Source: Lutibaculum sp963816555
GTDB lineage: Bacteria; Pseudomonadota; Alphaproteobacteria; Rhizobiales; Tepidamorphaceae
Length of the DNA: 64,000 nt
Assembly: GCA_963816555.1 (NCBI GenBank)
Contig: CAWFLD010000006.1
Coordinates: 1-64,000 of the forward strand
Direction of reading: 5' to 3'
Shown: positions 9,612 to 18,196 of the stretch, in pieces
How positions within the stretch are numbered: the stretch's first letter is position 1
Layout of the letters: each line of letters begins with the position of its first letter
Notes under the pieces: model-generated
The model's database searches: none
Seen by the model: only the letters and a program-made list of their open reading frames with translations
What the model was told of the DNA's origin: nothing
Made by a program: the position numbers and the translations under genes

Positions 9612-10460
9612 CTAGGCGCGGCCGGAAAGACGGCCGGCGCAGGCCGCGAGGATCGAGACGATCTCCTCGTTCACCAGCCTCACGCGCGGGGGCATCTCCG
9701 CGGTGGCGTGCCCGACCAGCCACAAGGGCTCTTCCATGACGAGGTCGACGGGCAGGCGCACCAGCCCCTCGCCGAGGAAGCAGGGCAGGATGCCGATGCC
9801 GAGCCCCGCCGCGATGGCGGCGCGATGGGCATCCATGCTGTTGAGGCGGATCTCCGTCTCGCGCCCCGTCAGTCGCCGCAACCAGCGCGTTGCGGGCAGA
9901 TCGTGCGCGGCGGTCCAGCCGACCAGGCGGCTCGTCGCAAGGTCGGCCTGCAGGCTGCTTGCCGCGTACAATCCGTGGCGCATGGTTCCGACCCTGCGCA
10001 CCGTCAGCGCACCGCGTTCGGGCGCGACCAGGCGCAGCGCGAGATCCGCCTCGCCGCGCGCGATGCCGACGGGGGCGATGCCGGTCAGCAGTTCGAGCTC
10101 GAGCTGCGGATGGCGCTCCAGCAAGGGACCCATCGCGGGCAACAGCAGATGCGTCGCGATCGTCTCCGGCGCGGCCAGCCGCACCACGCCCCTGATCCCT
10201 CCGCCCTTGCCGCCCGCGCTGGCCCGGAACGCGGCGACGGCTTCCTCGACACGCTCGGCATCGGCGATCAGCGCTTCAGCGTCCGGAGTGGGCAGGTATC
10301 CGCTCGAATGGCGAATGAACAGGGTCGTCCCCAGCGCCTCCTCCAGCGCGGCGATGCGGCGGCCGACGGTCTGGACGCTGACGCCCAGCAGCCGGGCCGC
10401 GCCCGTCAGGCTGCCCGTGCCGTGGATCGCGGTGAAGAAGCGCAGGTCGTTCCAGTCCAT
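9612..10460 (-). CDS. LysR-family transcriptional regulator
   Basis: Regulator of 282 residues. The N-terminal winged helix-turn-helix (MDWNDLRFFTAIHGTGSLTG to the recognition helix with VSVQTVGRRI) is followed by the periplasmic-binding-protein-like effector domain (residues 90-280). It diverges from the PcaC-like gene at 10609 and is likely to regulate it and the PcaD-like hydrolase, with an aromatic-pathway intermediate as a possible inducer. An inverted repeat lies in the shared promoter region a few bases upstream of the start. Confidence 0.87.
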   Translation of the reverse strand: MDWNDLRFFTAIHGTGSLTGAARLLGVSVQTVGRRIAALEEALGTTLFIRHSSGYLPTPDAEALIADAERVEEAVAAFRASAGGKGGGIRGVVRLAAPETIATHLLLPAMGPLLERHPQLELELLTGIAPVGIARGEADLALRLVAPERGALTVRRVGTMRHGLYAASSLQADLATSRLVGWTAAHDLPATRWLRRLTGRETEIRLNSMDAHRAAIAAGLGIGILPCFLGEGLVRLPVDLVMEEPLWLVGHATAEMPPRVRLVNEEIVSILAACAGRLSGRA

Positions 10461-10465
10461 GCAGC

Positions 10466-10500
10466 TTCCATAACTGGAAAACGCAGTTCCTTCCAGTTCC
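10466..10500. promoter_or_regulatory. Inverted repeat, possible LysR operator
   Basis: TTCCA at 10466-10470 and TGGAA at 10475-10479 form a perfect 5-base inverted repeat around TAAC. Two further TTCC-containing copies (CAGTTCC and CCAGTTCC) follow up to 10500. The cluster sits 6 bases upstream of the LysR start and about 110 bases before the PcaC-like gene, a usual place for autoregulated LysR sites. Binding is inferred. Confidence 0.4.
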
Positions 10501-10608
10501 ATTCCCGTGAAGGCCCGGAGCGGCGATAACTGCCCCCGAGGAGACGGCCGGCAGCCACGGCGGGTGGCCGGGCGCCGCCGGCTCCACGTGAAAGCCCAGA
10601 GGAAAATC

Positions 10609-11017
10609 ATGTCCCTCCACTCCATCGGCCGGCGCGAGCTGGCCGCCATCGACGGCCCGCGCGGCGCGGAAACGGAGCAGACGGTGCGCGAGATCTCGCC
10701 GCTCCTGGCCGACGCGCTGATCGAGCATGCCTTCGGCAGCGTCTTCGCGCGCACCGCCCTCTCCCGGCGCGAGCGGGAGATGGCCTCCGTCGCGGTGCTG
10801 GCCGCCATCGGCGGCTGCGAGCCGCAGCTCGACCTGCACCTCGAGGCGGCCCTGCGGGTCGGGGCCGACCGCGACGAGCTGATCGCGCTCGTCGAGCATC
10901 TCTCGGTCTATGCCGGCTATCCGCGCGCCCTGAACATGCTGCGCGGCCTGCGCGCCGTCCTCGAGCGGACGGGGCGGATGCCGCGGGGAACGCTGCGCCC
11001 CGTCTCGTCTGCGCGAC
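10609..11017 (+). CDS. Carboxymuconolactone decarboxylase (PcaC/AhpD) family protein, 3' end unclear
   Basis: Begins at an ATG preceded by AGAGGAAA and encodes a PcaC-like domain of about 125 residues: an N-terminal helix pair, SRREREMASVAVLAAIGGCE, then QLDLHLEAALRVGADRDELI with the conserved His, and the closing block HLSVYAGYPRALNML. The domain ends near 10990, but its frame has no stop until 11925 and runs over the whole next gene. None of the three frames stops before the ATG at 11018. Either a frame break hides the stop, or this domain was fused to the hydrolase behind it (the second frame is open across the junction). The end given is therefore provisional. The likely role is the step before enol-lactone hydrolysis in the beta-ketoadipate pathway, or a related reaction. 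Confidence 0.65.
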
Positions 11018-11761
11018 ATGGAGACGACCCTGTTCGACAGCGGCGGCGACGGACCGGTGCTCGTGCTCGTTCACGCGCTCGGCCTCGACTGGCGCATGTG
11101 GCGCGACGTGATCCCGCACCTGGCGGGTCGCCACCGCGTGATCGCGTTCGACCTGCGCGGGTTCGGCAGCGCCGCGATGGCCCGGGCCGCGACGGGAATC
11201 GCGGACTACGCCGCCGACCTGGCCGCGCTGATCGAGACGCTGGGCAGCGGCCCGGTTCATCTCGCCGGCCTGTCGCTGGGCGGCACGATCGCGCTGCAGC
11301 TGGCTATCGAGCGGCCCGAGCTGCTTGCGAGCCTGTCGGTCGTCGCGGCGACGGCCTGGTCCTTTCCCGCCTTCGGCGAGCGGAAGGAGGCCGCGGAGCG
11401 CGACGGGGTGGCCGCGCAGATCGCGCCCAGCCTGACGCGCTGGTTTCGCAGCGAAGACCTTGCGTGCAACGGCTGGGCGGTACGCTATGCGCGCGACTGC
11501 GTGGACCGTGCGGAGCTGTCCGGGTGGACCGCGGGCTGGAACGCGCTCCATACGCTGAGCATGGCCGAGGACCTGCCGCGCATCGCGGTGCCGACCCGCA
11601 TCGTCGCGGGCGAACGGGACGCCTCGACGCCGCCGCGTGTGATGGAAGGCATGGCGTGCATTCCCGCAAGCCGCATGGATGTCGTCGCCGATGCGCCGCA
11701 CATGCTGGCATTGACCCACCCGGCCGAGCTGGCGGCATTGCTGCGCGCGCCGGCGGCCTGA
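11018..11761 (+). CDS. Alpha/beta hydrolase, 3-oxoadipate enol-lactonase (PcaD)-like
   Basis: A 247-residue hydrolase. The oxyanion loop is VHALGLDWRMW, the nucleophile Ser lies in GLSLGG, the acid in AGERDAST and the His in APHMLAL. Length and motif spacing fit PcaD, and pairing with a PcaC-like domain immediately upstream supports a role in aromatic-ring catabolism. The full protocatechuate branch is not present in the window, so the physiological substrate is uncertain. Confidence 0.82.
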   Translation: METTLFDSGGDGPVLVLVHALGLDWRMWRDVIPHLAGRHRVIAFDLRGFGSAAMARAATGIADYAADLAALIETLGSGPVHLAGLSLGGTIALQLAIERPELLASLSVVAATAWSFPAFGERKEAAERDGVAAQIAPSLTRWFRSEDLACNGWAVRYARDCVDRAELSGWTAGWNALHTLSMAEDLPRIAVPTRIVAGERDASTPPRVMEGMACIPASRMDVVADAPHMLALTHPAELAALLRAPAA

Positions 11762-11819
11762 GCGGCGAAAGCTGCGCGGCGCCGGCGCCACGGGCCTGCG
11801 CGGGCGCCGCCGGCTCTCG

Positions 11820-12899
11820 CTACGCCTGTGGCCGGCTCGGCTGGGCGCCCTTGCCGGCCCGGAGGATCATGCCGAAGAGATCGCGCGGCTCGTCGGGATC
11901 GGCGATCATGTCGAGCATCTCGTAGCTGTTCGAGGCCTGCAGCCTGTCCTTGAGGTAGCGCAGGGCCGAGAAGTCCTCGATGGCGAAGCCGACGCTGTCG
12001 AACAGCGTGATCCGGCCGGCATCGCGCCGCCCCGGCGCCGTTCCGGCGATGACGCGCCAGAGCTCCGTCACCGGATGGTCCGGCTCGAGCTGCTGGATTT
12101 CGCCTTCGATGCGGGTCTGCGGCGGAAACTCCACGAAGATGTCCGAGCGCAGGAGGATGTCGCGGTGAAGCTCGGTCTTGCCCGGGCAGTCGCCGCCGAC
12201 CGCGTTGATGTGGATTCCGGCGCCGATCATGTTGTCGGTGAGGATCGTGGCGAACTGCTTGTCCGCCGTGACGGTGGTGACGATCTGCGCGCCCTGGACG
12301 CACTCCTCCGCGCTGTCGCAGGCGGTGAGCGCGAGGCCGGAGCCGGCGAGGTTCGCCATGCACTTGCGCGTCGCGGCGGGATCGACGTCGAAGAGCCGCA
12401 CCGCGCCGATGCCGCAGATCTCCGCGAAGGCGAGCGCCTGGAACTCGGCCTGCGCGCCGTTGCCGATGATGGCCATCGTCGTGCTGCCCCGCGGCGCCAG
12501 GTGCCGCGCGGCGAGAGCCGAGGTGGCGGCGGTGCGCAGCGCGGTCAGGATCGTCATCTCCGTGATGAGCACCGGATAGCCCGTCGCGACGTCGGACAGG
12601 ACCCCGAAGGCCGTGACGGTCTGGCGGCCGGCCTTCATGTTGCCGGGGTGGCCGTTGACGTACTTGAAGCCGTACTGGCGCCCGTTGCTGGTCGGCATCA
12701 GCTCGATCACGCCGCCGGGCGAATGCGAGGCGACGCGCGGGCACTTGTCGAAGCTCTCCCACTGCCGGAAGTCGTCCTCGATGTACCCGGCCAGCTCCGC
12801 GAGCATCCGCTCGACCCCGATGTCGAGCACCAGCCGCATCATGTTCTCCACGCTGACGAAGGGCACGGTGTTGAGGGGCAGGCTCTCGGCGCGGCGCAT
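11820..12899 (-). CDS. Ornithine cyclodeaminase family protein
   Basis: A 359-residue NAD-dependent enzyme of the ornithine cyclodeaminase/mu-crystallin family, expected to convert L-ornithine to proline and ammonia. Family blocks visible are GFKYVNGHPGN near the substrate site, the arginine-containing LTALRTAATSALAARHLAP, the Rossmann motif IIGNGAQAEFQ, DVDP at the end of the second strand, and GGDCPGKTEL. Length and the N-terminal region match true ornithine cyclodeaminases rather than the shorter crystallin-like members. It diverges from an Lrp/AsnC regulator, a common arrangement for amino-acid-responsive catabolic genes. Confidence 0.87.
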   Translation of the reverse strand: MRRAESLPLNTVPFVSVENMMRLVLDIGVERMLAELAGYIEDDFRQWESFDKCPRVASHSPGGVIELMPTSNGRQYGFKYVNGHPGNMKAGRQTVTAFGVLSDVATGYPVLITEMTILTALRTAATSALAARHLAPRGSTTMAIIGNGAQAEFQALAFAEICGIGAVRLFDVDPAATRKCMANLAGSGLALTACDSAEECVQGAQIVTTVTADKQFATILTDNMIGAGIHINAVGGDCPGKTELHRDILLRSDIFVEFPPQTRIEGEIQQLEPDHPVTELWRVIAGTAPGRRDAGRITLFDSVGFAIEDFSALRYLKDRLQASNSYEMLDMIADPDEPRDLFGMILRAGKGAQPSRPQA

Positions 12900-12948
12900 C
12901 GGAAGGCTCCGTTCGGGTGAAGGAGCAAAAATGCTAGGGCCGCGGCGA

Positions 12949-12965
12949 TGCCATCCAGAATGGCA
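12949..12965. promoter_or_regulatory. Inverted repeat between the cyclodeaminase and lrp-type genes
   Basis: TGCCAT and ATGGCA (6-base arms) surround CCAGA. The element lies about 50 bases upstream of the cyclodeaminase start. It is a possible binding site for the divergent Lrp/AsnC protein. Confidence 0.4.
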
Positions 12966-12986
12966 ATCTTGCTGGCAGTTTGCCGG

Positions 12987-13011
12987 CCGTCACGCTAATA
13001 TTGCGTGACGG
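12987..13011. promoter_or_regulatory. Perfect 9-base palindrome with AT-rich centre, candidate Lrp/AsnC operator
   Basis: CCGTCACGC (12987-12995) and GCGTGACGG (13003-13011) are exact reverse complements separated by TAATATT. A symmetric site with an AT-rich centre in the divergent promoter of an Lrp-type gene fits autoregulation. It overlaps the GTG at 13005, so that codon may not be the true start of the regulator. Confidence 0.5.
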
Positions 13012-13490
13012 ATCTGGCGATTTGCCAAGCGAGAACCACCCTGAGCCGCCCTGCCCCCACCGCCAAGCACCATTTCGACGAGCTCGACCGCGCCCTCGTC
13101 GCGGCGCTGCGGCGGGACGGCCGCGCCTCGGTCTCCAAGCTCGCCGAGATCCTCGGCGTGTCGCGCGGCACCGTGCAGAACCGGCTCGACCGGATGCTGG
13201 AGACCGGCGCGATCCTCGGCTTCACCGTGCGGGTGCGCGAGGACCACGAGGACGACGCGATCCGCGCCGTGATGATGATCGAGGTCACCGGCCGCTCGAC
13301 CACGCAGGTGATCCGGCGCCTGCACAGCCTGCCGGAGCTGCACGTGCTGCACACCACGAACGGCGCATGGGATCTCGTGGCGGAGCTGCGTGCGCCGAGC
13401 CTGGCGGAGTTCGACAGGGTGCTGCGCGAGGTGCGGATGATCGACGGCGTGCTGAACAGCGAGACGAGCATCCTCCTGAGCTCGATCTGA
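13005..13490 (+). CDS. Lrp/AsnC-family transcriptional regulator
   Basis: Up to 161 residues. The winged helix-turn-helix (ELDRALVAALRRDGRASVSK to VSRGTVQNRLDRM) is followed by the RAM/AsnC ligand-binding domain, which ends near ILLSSI. It is a likely local regulator of the divergent ornithine cyclodeaminase gene, with ornithine or a related amino acid as effector. The first about 25 residues before FDEL are poorly conserved and the GTG at 13005 lies inside a palindrome, so translation may begin downstream, for example around 13047. No good ribosome site decides this. Confidence 0.83.
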   Translation: MTDLAICQARTTLSRPAPTAKHHFDELDRALVAALRRDGRASVSKLAEILGVSRGTVQNRLDRMLETGAILGFTVRVREDHEDDAIRAVMMIEVTGRSTTQVIRRLHSLPELHVLHTTNGAWDLVAELRAPSLAEFDRVLREVRMIDGVLNSETSILLSSI

Positions 13491-13510
13491 GGCTGCAGGT
13501 CCCGGCGACC

Positions 13511-14434
13511 TCACGCCGGGGCGCCGGCCGCCTCCATCCCGCGGATCGCCTGCCACACCTTCTCGACGAAGCTGCGCGTGGAATGGGCGTGCCGGTAGAT
13601 GCGGATCTCGGTCGTCAGGGTCCAGGAGGGATCCTCGCTCGCCGCCGCCAGCCTGCCTGCCGCCAGCTCCTCGCAGACGAGGCTTTCGGGCAGCCATGCC
13701 ACCCCCCAGCCGGCGAGCGCCATGCTCTTCAGCCCGATCGAGATCGTGTTCTCGTGCACCACGCGCCGCCGGAGGCGCGGCGCGTCGGCGAAGAGGCGCG
13801 ACAGCGCCATGTCGAAGAAGGAGAGGTCGCCGTAGCTCAGGAACGGGATCTCCGTTCCCTCGCGCACGGCACGGTCGAGCAGGGGGCCGGCGGGATCCGG
13901 CGCGGCCACGGGAACGAGCCGCTCGTGGCCGAGCACGCAATGCGGGAACTCGCCCTCCTCGAGCAGCAGCGGCACCCATGGATGGGCGTAGGTCAGCAGG
14001 AAGTCGACCATCCCGTCGACCAGCATGCCGATGTTCTCGCCGATGCCGCCCCGGTCCGGAACCAGCCGCGAGCGGAAATCGCCCACCTCCGCCTCGATCT
14101 TGCGCAGCCAGCCGGGAAAGAAGGTGACGGTCAGGGTCTGCAGGGCGAGCAGGTTCAGCGACCGGTCCCTCTGGCCGCCCACCGGCCGCAGCTCCTCACG
14201 CGCGGCGTAGAAGGCGTGCGCGGTCTCCTGCGCCGTCAGCAGGAACGCGCGCCCCTCGCGGGTGAGCTGCGGCGGGTAGGTCGCGCGGTTGACCAGCGGC
14301 ACGCCCAGCCAGTGCTCGAGCTGCTTGATGCGGCGGCTGAACGCCGGCTGCGAGACGCCGCGAATGTCCGCGGCCCGGGAGAACGACCTCGTCGTGGCAA
14401 GGCAGATGAAGTCCTCCAGCCACTTGAGATCCAC
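13511..14434 (-). CDS. LysR-family transcriptional regulator facing the D-amino-acid/peptide operon
   Basis: A 307-residue LysR protein. The helix-turn-helix (ATTRSFSRAADIRGVSQPAF to SRRIKQLEHWLG) is followed by the effector domain. It begins with GTG at 14434, preceded by GGGGGAG. It is transcribed away from the genes at 14556-26822 and a perfect inverted repeat lies between them, so it is the best candidate for their regulator, with a D-amino acid or dipeptide as plausible inducer. The inducer is inferred from context only. Confidence 0.87.
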   Translation of the reverse strand: MDLKWLEDFICLATTRSFSRAADIRGVSQPAFSRRIKQLEHWLGVPLVNRATYPPQLTREGRAFLLTAQETAHAFYAAREELRPVGGQRDRSLNLLALQTLTVTFFPGWLRKIEAEVGDFRSRLVPDRGGIGENIGMLVDGMVDFLLTYAHPWVPLLLEEGEFPHCVLGHERLVPVAAPDPAGPLLDRAVREGTEIPFLSYGDLSFFDMALSRLFADAPRLRRRVVHENTISIGLKSMALAGWGVAWLPESLVCEELAAGRLAAASEDPSWTLTTEIRIYRHAHSTRSFVEKVWQAIRGMEAAGAPA

Positions 14435-14454
14435 CGCGCCGCTCCCCCGATACG

Positions 14455-14473
14455 CTATGCAGAATTTGCATAG
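14455..14473. promoter_or_regulatory. Perfect 7-base inverted repeat, probable LysR operator
   Basis: CTATGCA and TGCATAG surround GAATT. The core TGCAGAATTTGCA fits the LysR pattern T-N11-A. It lies 21 bases from the LysR start and about 80 bases before the transaminase gene, the expected place for a site controlling both directions. Confidence 0.6.
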
Positions 14474-14555
14474 TTAAATCGGAACAAGGTATTGGCCAAG
14501 CCGCCATTTCGCGACCTACCGTTTTTGCGGGGAAAACGAGCGGGATGGGGCAAGC

Positions 14556-15452
14556 GTGGTGCGGCAGGTTTACATCGACGGAGCCTTCGTCGGAGAGGAC
14601 GAGGCCCGCATCTCGATCTTCGACCGCGGCCTGCTCTTCGGGGACAGCATCTACGAGGTCAGCGCCGTCATCGCCGGCCGGCTGCTCGACAATGACAGCC
14701 ACCTCGCCCGCCTCGAGCGCTCGCTTCGCGAGATCGACATCGAGATGCCGCTGCCGGCGGAGCGGATCCGCGAGGTGCAGCACGAGCTGGTCGCGCGCAA
14801 CCGCCTCGACCAGGGCGTCGTCTACCTGCAGGTGACCCGCGGGGCGGCCGACCGGGACTTCGGCTATGCCGACGACATCCGCCCCTGCCTCTTCGCCTTC
14901 ACGCAGTCCAAGAACATCACCGACAGCCCGTCGATCCGCGACGGCATCCGGGTCGCCACGGTGCCCGACATGCGCTGGGCGCGGCGCGACATCAAGACGA
15001 CCATGCTTCTTCCGCAGGTGCTGGCGAAGCGCGAAGCGAAGGCGCGCGGCTGCCGGGAAGCCTGGCTCGTCGAGGACGGCTACGTGACCGAGGGGGCCTC
15101 CTCCTCGGCGTTCATCGTCGGCCCCGACGGCGCGATCGTCACCCGGCCGCGCTCGCACGCGATCCTGCCCGGCTGCACGCGCGGCATCCTCCTGGACGGG
15201 GCCGCCGCACACGGCATCGCGGTCGTCGAGCGGCCCTTCACGGTCGAGGAGGCCCTGTCGGCACGCGAAGTCTTCCTGACGAGCGCGTCGAGCCTCGTCA
15301 CCCCCGTCATCGCGATCGACGACAGGCCGATCGGGGCCGGCACGCCCGGGGCCGTCACGCGCCGCCTGCAGGCTCTCTATCTCGAACTCGCCCAGACGAG
15401 CGGGAAACACCAGGGGCATCCGCCCGCACAATCCATTGGAGGAACGACATGA
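14556..15452 (+). CDS. Class IV PLP aminotransferase, D-amino-acid transaminase-like
   Basis: A 298-residue fold-type IV enzyme. The start (VYIDGAFV, then ISIFDRGLLFGDSIYEV) is typical of D-amino-acid transaminases. The PLP lysine is Lys147 (RRDIKTTMLLPQVLAK) and Glu179 (VTEGASSSAF) holds the pyridine nitrogen. The expected reaction is transfer of the amino group from D-alanine or similar to 2-oxoglutarate, giving pyruvate and D-glutamate. Branched-chain transaminase and aminodeoxychorismate lyase share the fold, but the motif pattern and the D-specific neighbours favour the first reading. GTG codons at 14556 and 14559 compete as start. The 3' end overlaps the next gene by ATGA. Confidence 0.85.
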   Translation: MVRQVYIDGAFVGEDEARISIFDRGLLFGDSIYEVSAVIAGRLLDNDSHLARLERSLREIDIEMPLPAERIREVQHELVARNRLDQGVVYLQVTRGAADRDFGYADDIRPCLFAFTQSKNITDSPSIRDGIRVATVPDMRWARRDIKTTMLLPQVLAKREAKARGCREAWLVEDGYVTEGASSSAFIVGPDGAIVTRPRSHAILPGCTRGILLDGAAAHGIAVVERPFTVEEALSAREVFLTSASSLVTPVIAIDDRPIGAGTPGAVTRRLQALYLELAQTSGKHQGHPPAQSIGGTT

Positions 15453-16306
15453 GGGATCTGAAACACCTGGCACGCTACATGCTCGGGGCCGCATTCGTCT
15501 GCGGCGTCGCGCTCTCCGTGCCGGCGCAGGCGGCGGACGGTAAGTTCGGCGAGTGCCCGCTCGGCGGCGAGAAGGGCAGCTACTCCATCGAGCCGGCGAA
15601 TCCCGGCAAGCTGACGGTGGAGATCAACCTCCCGGCGGTCGGCAATTTCGACGGCGACACGCCGGAGACCGTGAAGAGCGGCTTCGAGTACTGCATCGCC
15701 GCCAACATCGCCCACCGGCTCGGCCTCGACGAGCTGAAGCTCGTCAACGTGGCCTTCGACGCCATCGTCGCCGGCCAGACGAAGAACTACGACCTGGCGC
15801 TCGCGCAGATCTCGGTGACCGAGCCGCGCAAGAAGGTCGTCGACTTCTCCGAGCCCTACCAGACCTCCGACTACGGCGTGGCGATCAAGGCCGGCACCGA
15901 CGTGACGGAAGAGTCGATCAAGTCCGGCAAGGTCGGCGTCCAGTCCGGCACGACGATGATCGACTTCGCGCAGAACACGCTCCATCCGGAAAGCGTCGAG
16001 GTGTTCCCCGACACCTCCTCGATGTTCACCGCGCTCGCCGCCGGCCGCGTCGACGCGGTGATCACCAGCACGCCGATCGTGCTCGGCCAGGTCGCCAACT
16101 CGAACGGCCGCCTCGAGATCGTCGCCCAGTACGCGACCGGCCAGACCACCGCCGCGGTCTATCCCAAGGGATCGGAGGCCGGCCCGGTGATCGACAAGAT
16201 CCTCAAGGAGATGAAGTCCGACGGCACGCTGCGCAAGCTCGAGGACGTCTATCTGGTGCCGAAGTGGGGCATGTCCCCCGCCGACGTGCCGTTCTGGAAG
16301 CCGTAA
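15449..16306 (+). CDS. Polar amino-acid ABC transporter substrate-binding protein (family 3)
   Basis: A 285-residue periplasmic protein with a signal peptide ending PAQAADG (about residue 28). Solute-binding family 3 blocks follow: GFEYCIAANIAHRLG, FDAIVAGQTKNYDLALAQIS and the hinge region DFSEPYQTSDYGVAI. It is coupled by a 4-base overlap to the D-amino-acid-transaminase-like gene, which suggests that the ligand is a substrate for that enzyme. Ligand identity is inferred. Confidence 0.88.
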   Translation: MRDLKHLARYMLGAAFVCGVALSVPAQAADGKFGECPLGGEKGSYSIEPANPGKLTVEINLPAVGNFDGDTPETVKSGFEYCIAANIAHRLGLDELKLVNVAFDAIVAGQTKNYDLALAQISVTEPRKKVVDFSEPYQTSDYGVAIKAGTDVTEESIKSGKVGVQSGTTMIDFAQNTLHPESVEVFPDTSSMFTALAAGRVDAVITSTPIVLGQVANSNGRLEIVAQYATGQTTAAVYPKGSEAGPVIDKILKEMKSDGTLRKLEDVYLVPKWGMSPADVPFWKP

Positions 16307-16319
16307 GCGCGACCCGGCC

Positions 16320-17429
16320 ATGACGGCACCGGCACAGGAACTGCACCGGGAGCGGGCGGCGCGCTGGCTCGCCTCGAACACGACGCGCAGCTACGGGCCG
16401 CGCACGGCGGGAGCGTTTCTCGTCGCGCTCCTCACCCTCGGCTTCACCGCCTACACGGCCGCGCAGGTGGCCGGCTACGTGATCGTCGAGGGCTGGCCTC
16501 CTGTGCCGGTCGTCGCGGCGGCGATACTCGCCACCGCGACGGCCCTCGTGGCGCTCGCCGCGGGCTGGCGGGCGGCGCGCCTGTCGGCCCGGGCCCGGGC
16601 CAGCCGCGACACCTACGACGCCCGCGGCCTCGGGGCCGACGCCTCCGACCTCGCATGGCGCTCGCTCGCCTATTCCGGCGCGATCCTCGTCGTCTGCCTG
16701 TTCGCGTGGTTCCTGATCGTCAACGACGCCGCGGTCAGCCGCACCTTCTTCGACGTCGGCCTGATCCTGAGCTCGGCCGGCCTCGTGCTGTGGGCGTTCG
16801 GCACCAACATCTACATCTTCCTCGTCTCCGGCGCGCTCATCCTGCTCTGGGCGCTCGTCATCGCCATCGCGCGCACGCTGCCGGGCAAGGCCGGCCGGCC
16901 CATCCGCACGCTGGCGATCATCTATTCCGACCTGTTCCGCGGCCTGCCGGCGATCATCACGATCTATCTCGTGGGCTTCGGCCTGCCGCTGACCGGCCTG
17001 CCCTTCGTCAGCGACCTGAACTCCAACACCTACGCCATCATCGCGCTGACGCTGACCTACGGCGCCTACACCTCGGAGGTCTATCGCGCCGGCATCGAGG
17101 GCGTGCACCAGAGCCAGGTGGCCGCCGCCCGGTCGCTCGGGCTCTCCTACTTCAAGACGATGCGCTACGTCGTGCTGCCGCTGGCGGTGCGCGGCATCGT
17201 GCCGCCGCTCCTCAACAACTTCATCAGCCTGCAGAAGGACACCGCGCTCGTGAACATCATCGGCACGATCGACGCCTTCAACCAGGCCAAGATCATCGCC
17301 AGCAACTGGTTCAACCTGTCGGCGGTGACGACGGTCGCGATCCTCTTCATCCTGATCACCATCCCGCAGGCGCGCTTCGTCGACCGCCTGATCGAGCGGG
17401 ACCGCCGCCGCATCCGCTCCGGCGCCTGA
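16320..17429 (+). CDS. Amino-acid ABC transporter permease (HisM/GlnP family)
   Basis: A 369-residue inner-membrane permease with an N-terminal extension containing several extra hydrophobic helices before the canonical domain (LPGKAGRPIRTLAIIYSDLF onward). The EAA loop is visible in SQVAAARSLGLSYFKTMRYV. Only one permease gene is present, so the channel is presumably a homodimer. It lies 13 bases behind the binding-protein gene in the same operon. Confidence 0.87.
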   Translation: MTAPAQELHRERAARWLASNTTRSYGPRTAGAFLVALLTLGFTAYTAAQVAGYVIVEGWPPVPVVAAAILATATALVALAAGWRAARLSARARASRDTYDARGLGADASDLAWRSLAYSGAILVVCLFAWFLIVNDAAVSRTFFDVGLILSSAGLVLWAFGTNIYIFLVSGALILLWALVIAIARTLPGKAGRPIRTLAIIYSDLFRGLPAIITIYLVGFGLPLTGLPFVSDLNSNTYAIIALTLTYGAYTSEVYRAGIEGVHQSQVAAARSLGLSYFKTMRYVVLPLAVRGIVPPLLNNFISLQKDTALVNIIGTIDAFNQAKIIASNWFNLSAVTTVAILFILITIPQARFVDRLIERDRRRIRSGA

Positions 17430-17440
17430 AGGAGCAGGCA

Positions 17441-18184
<744 letters not shown>

Positions 18185-18196
18185 GAGGGCAAGGCC

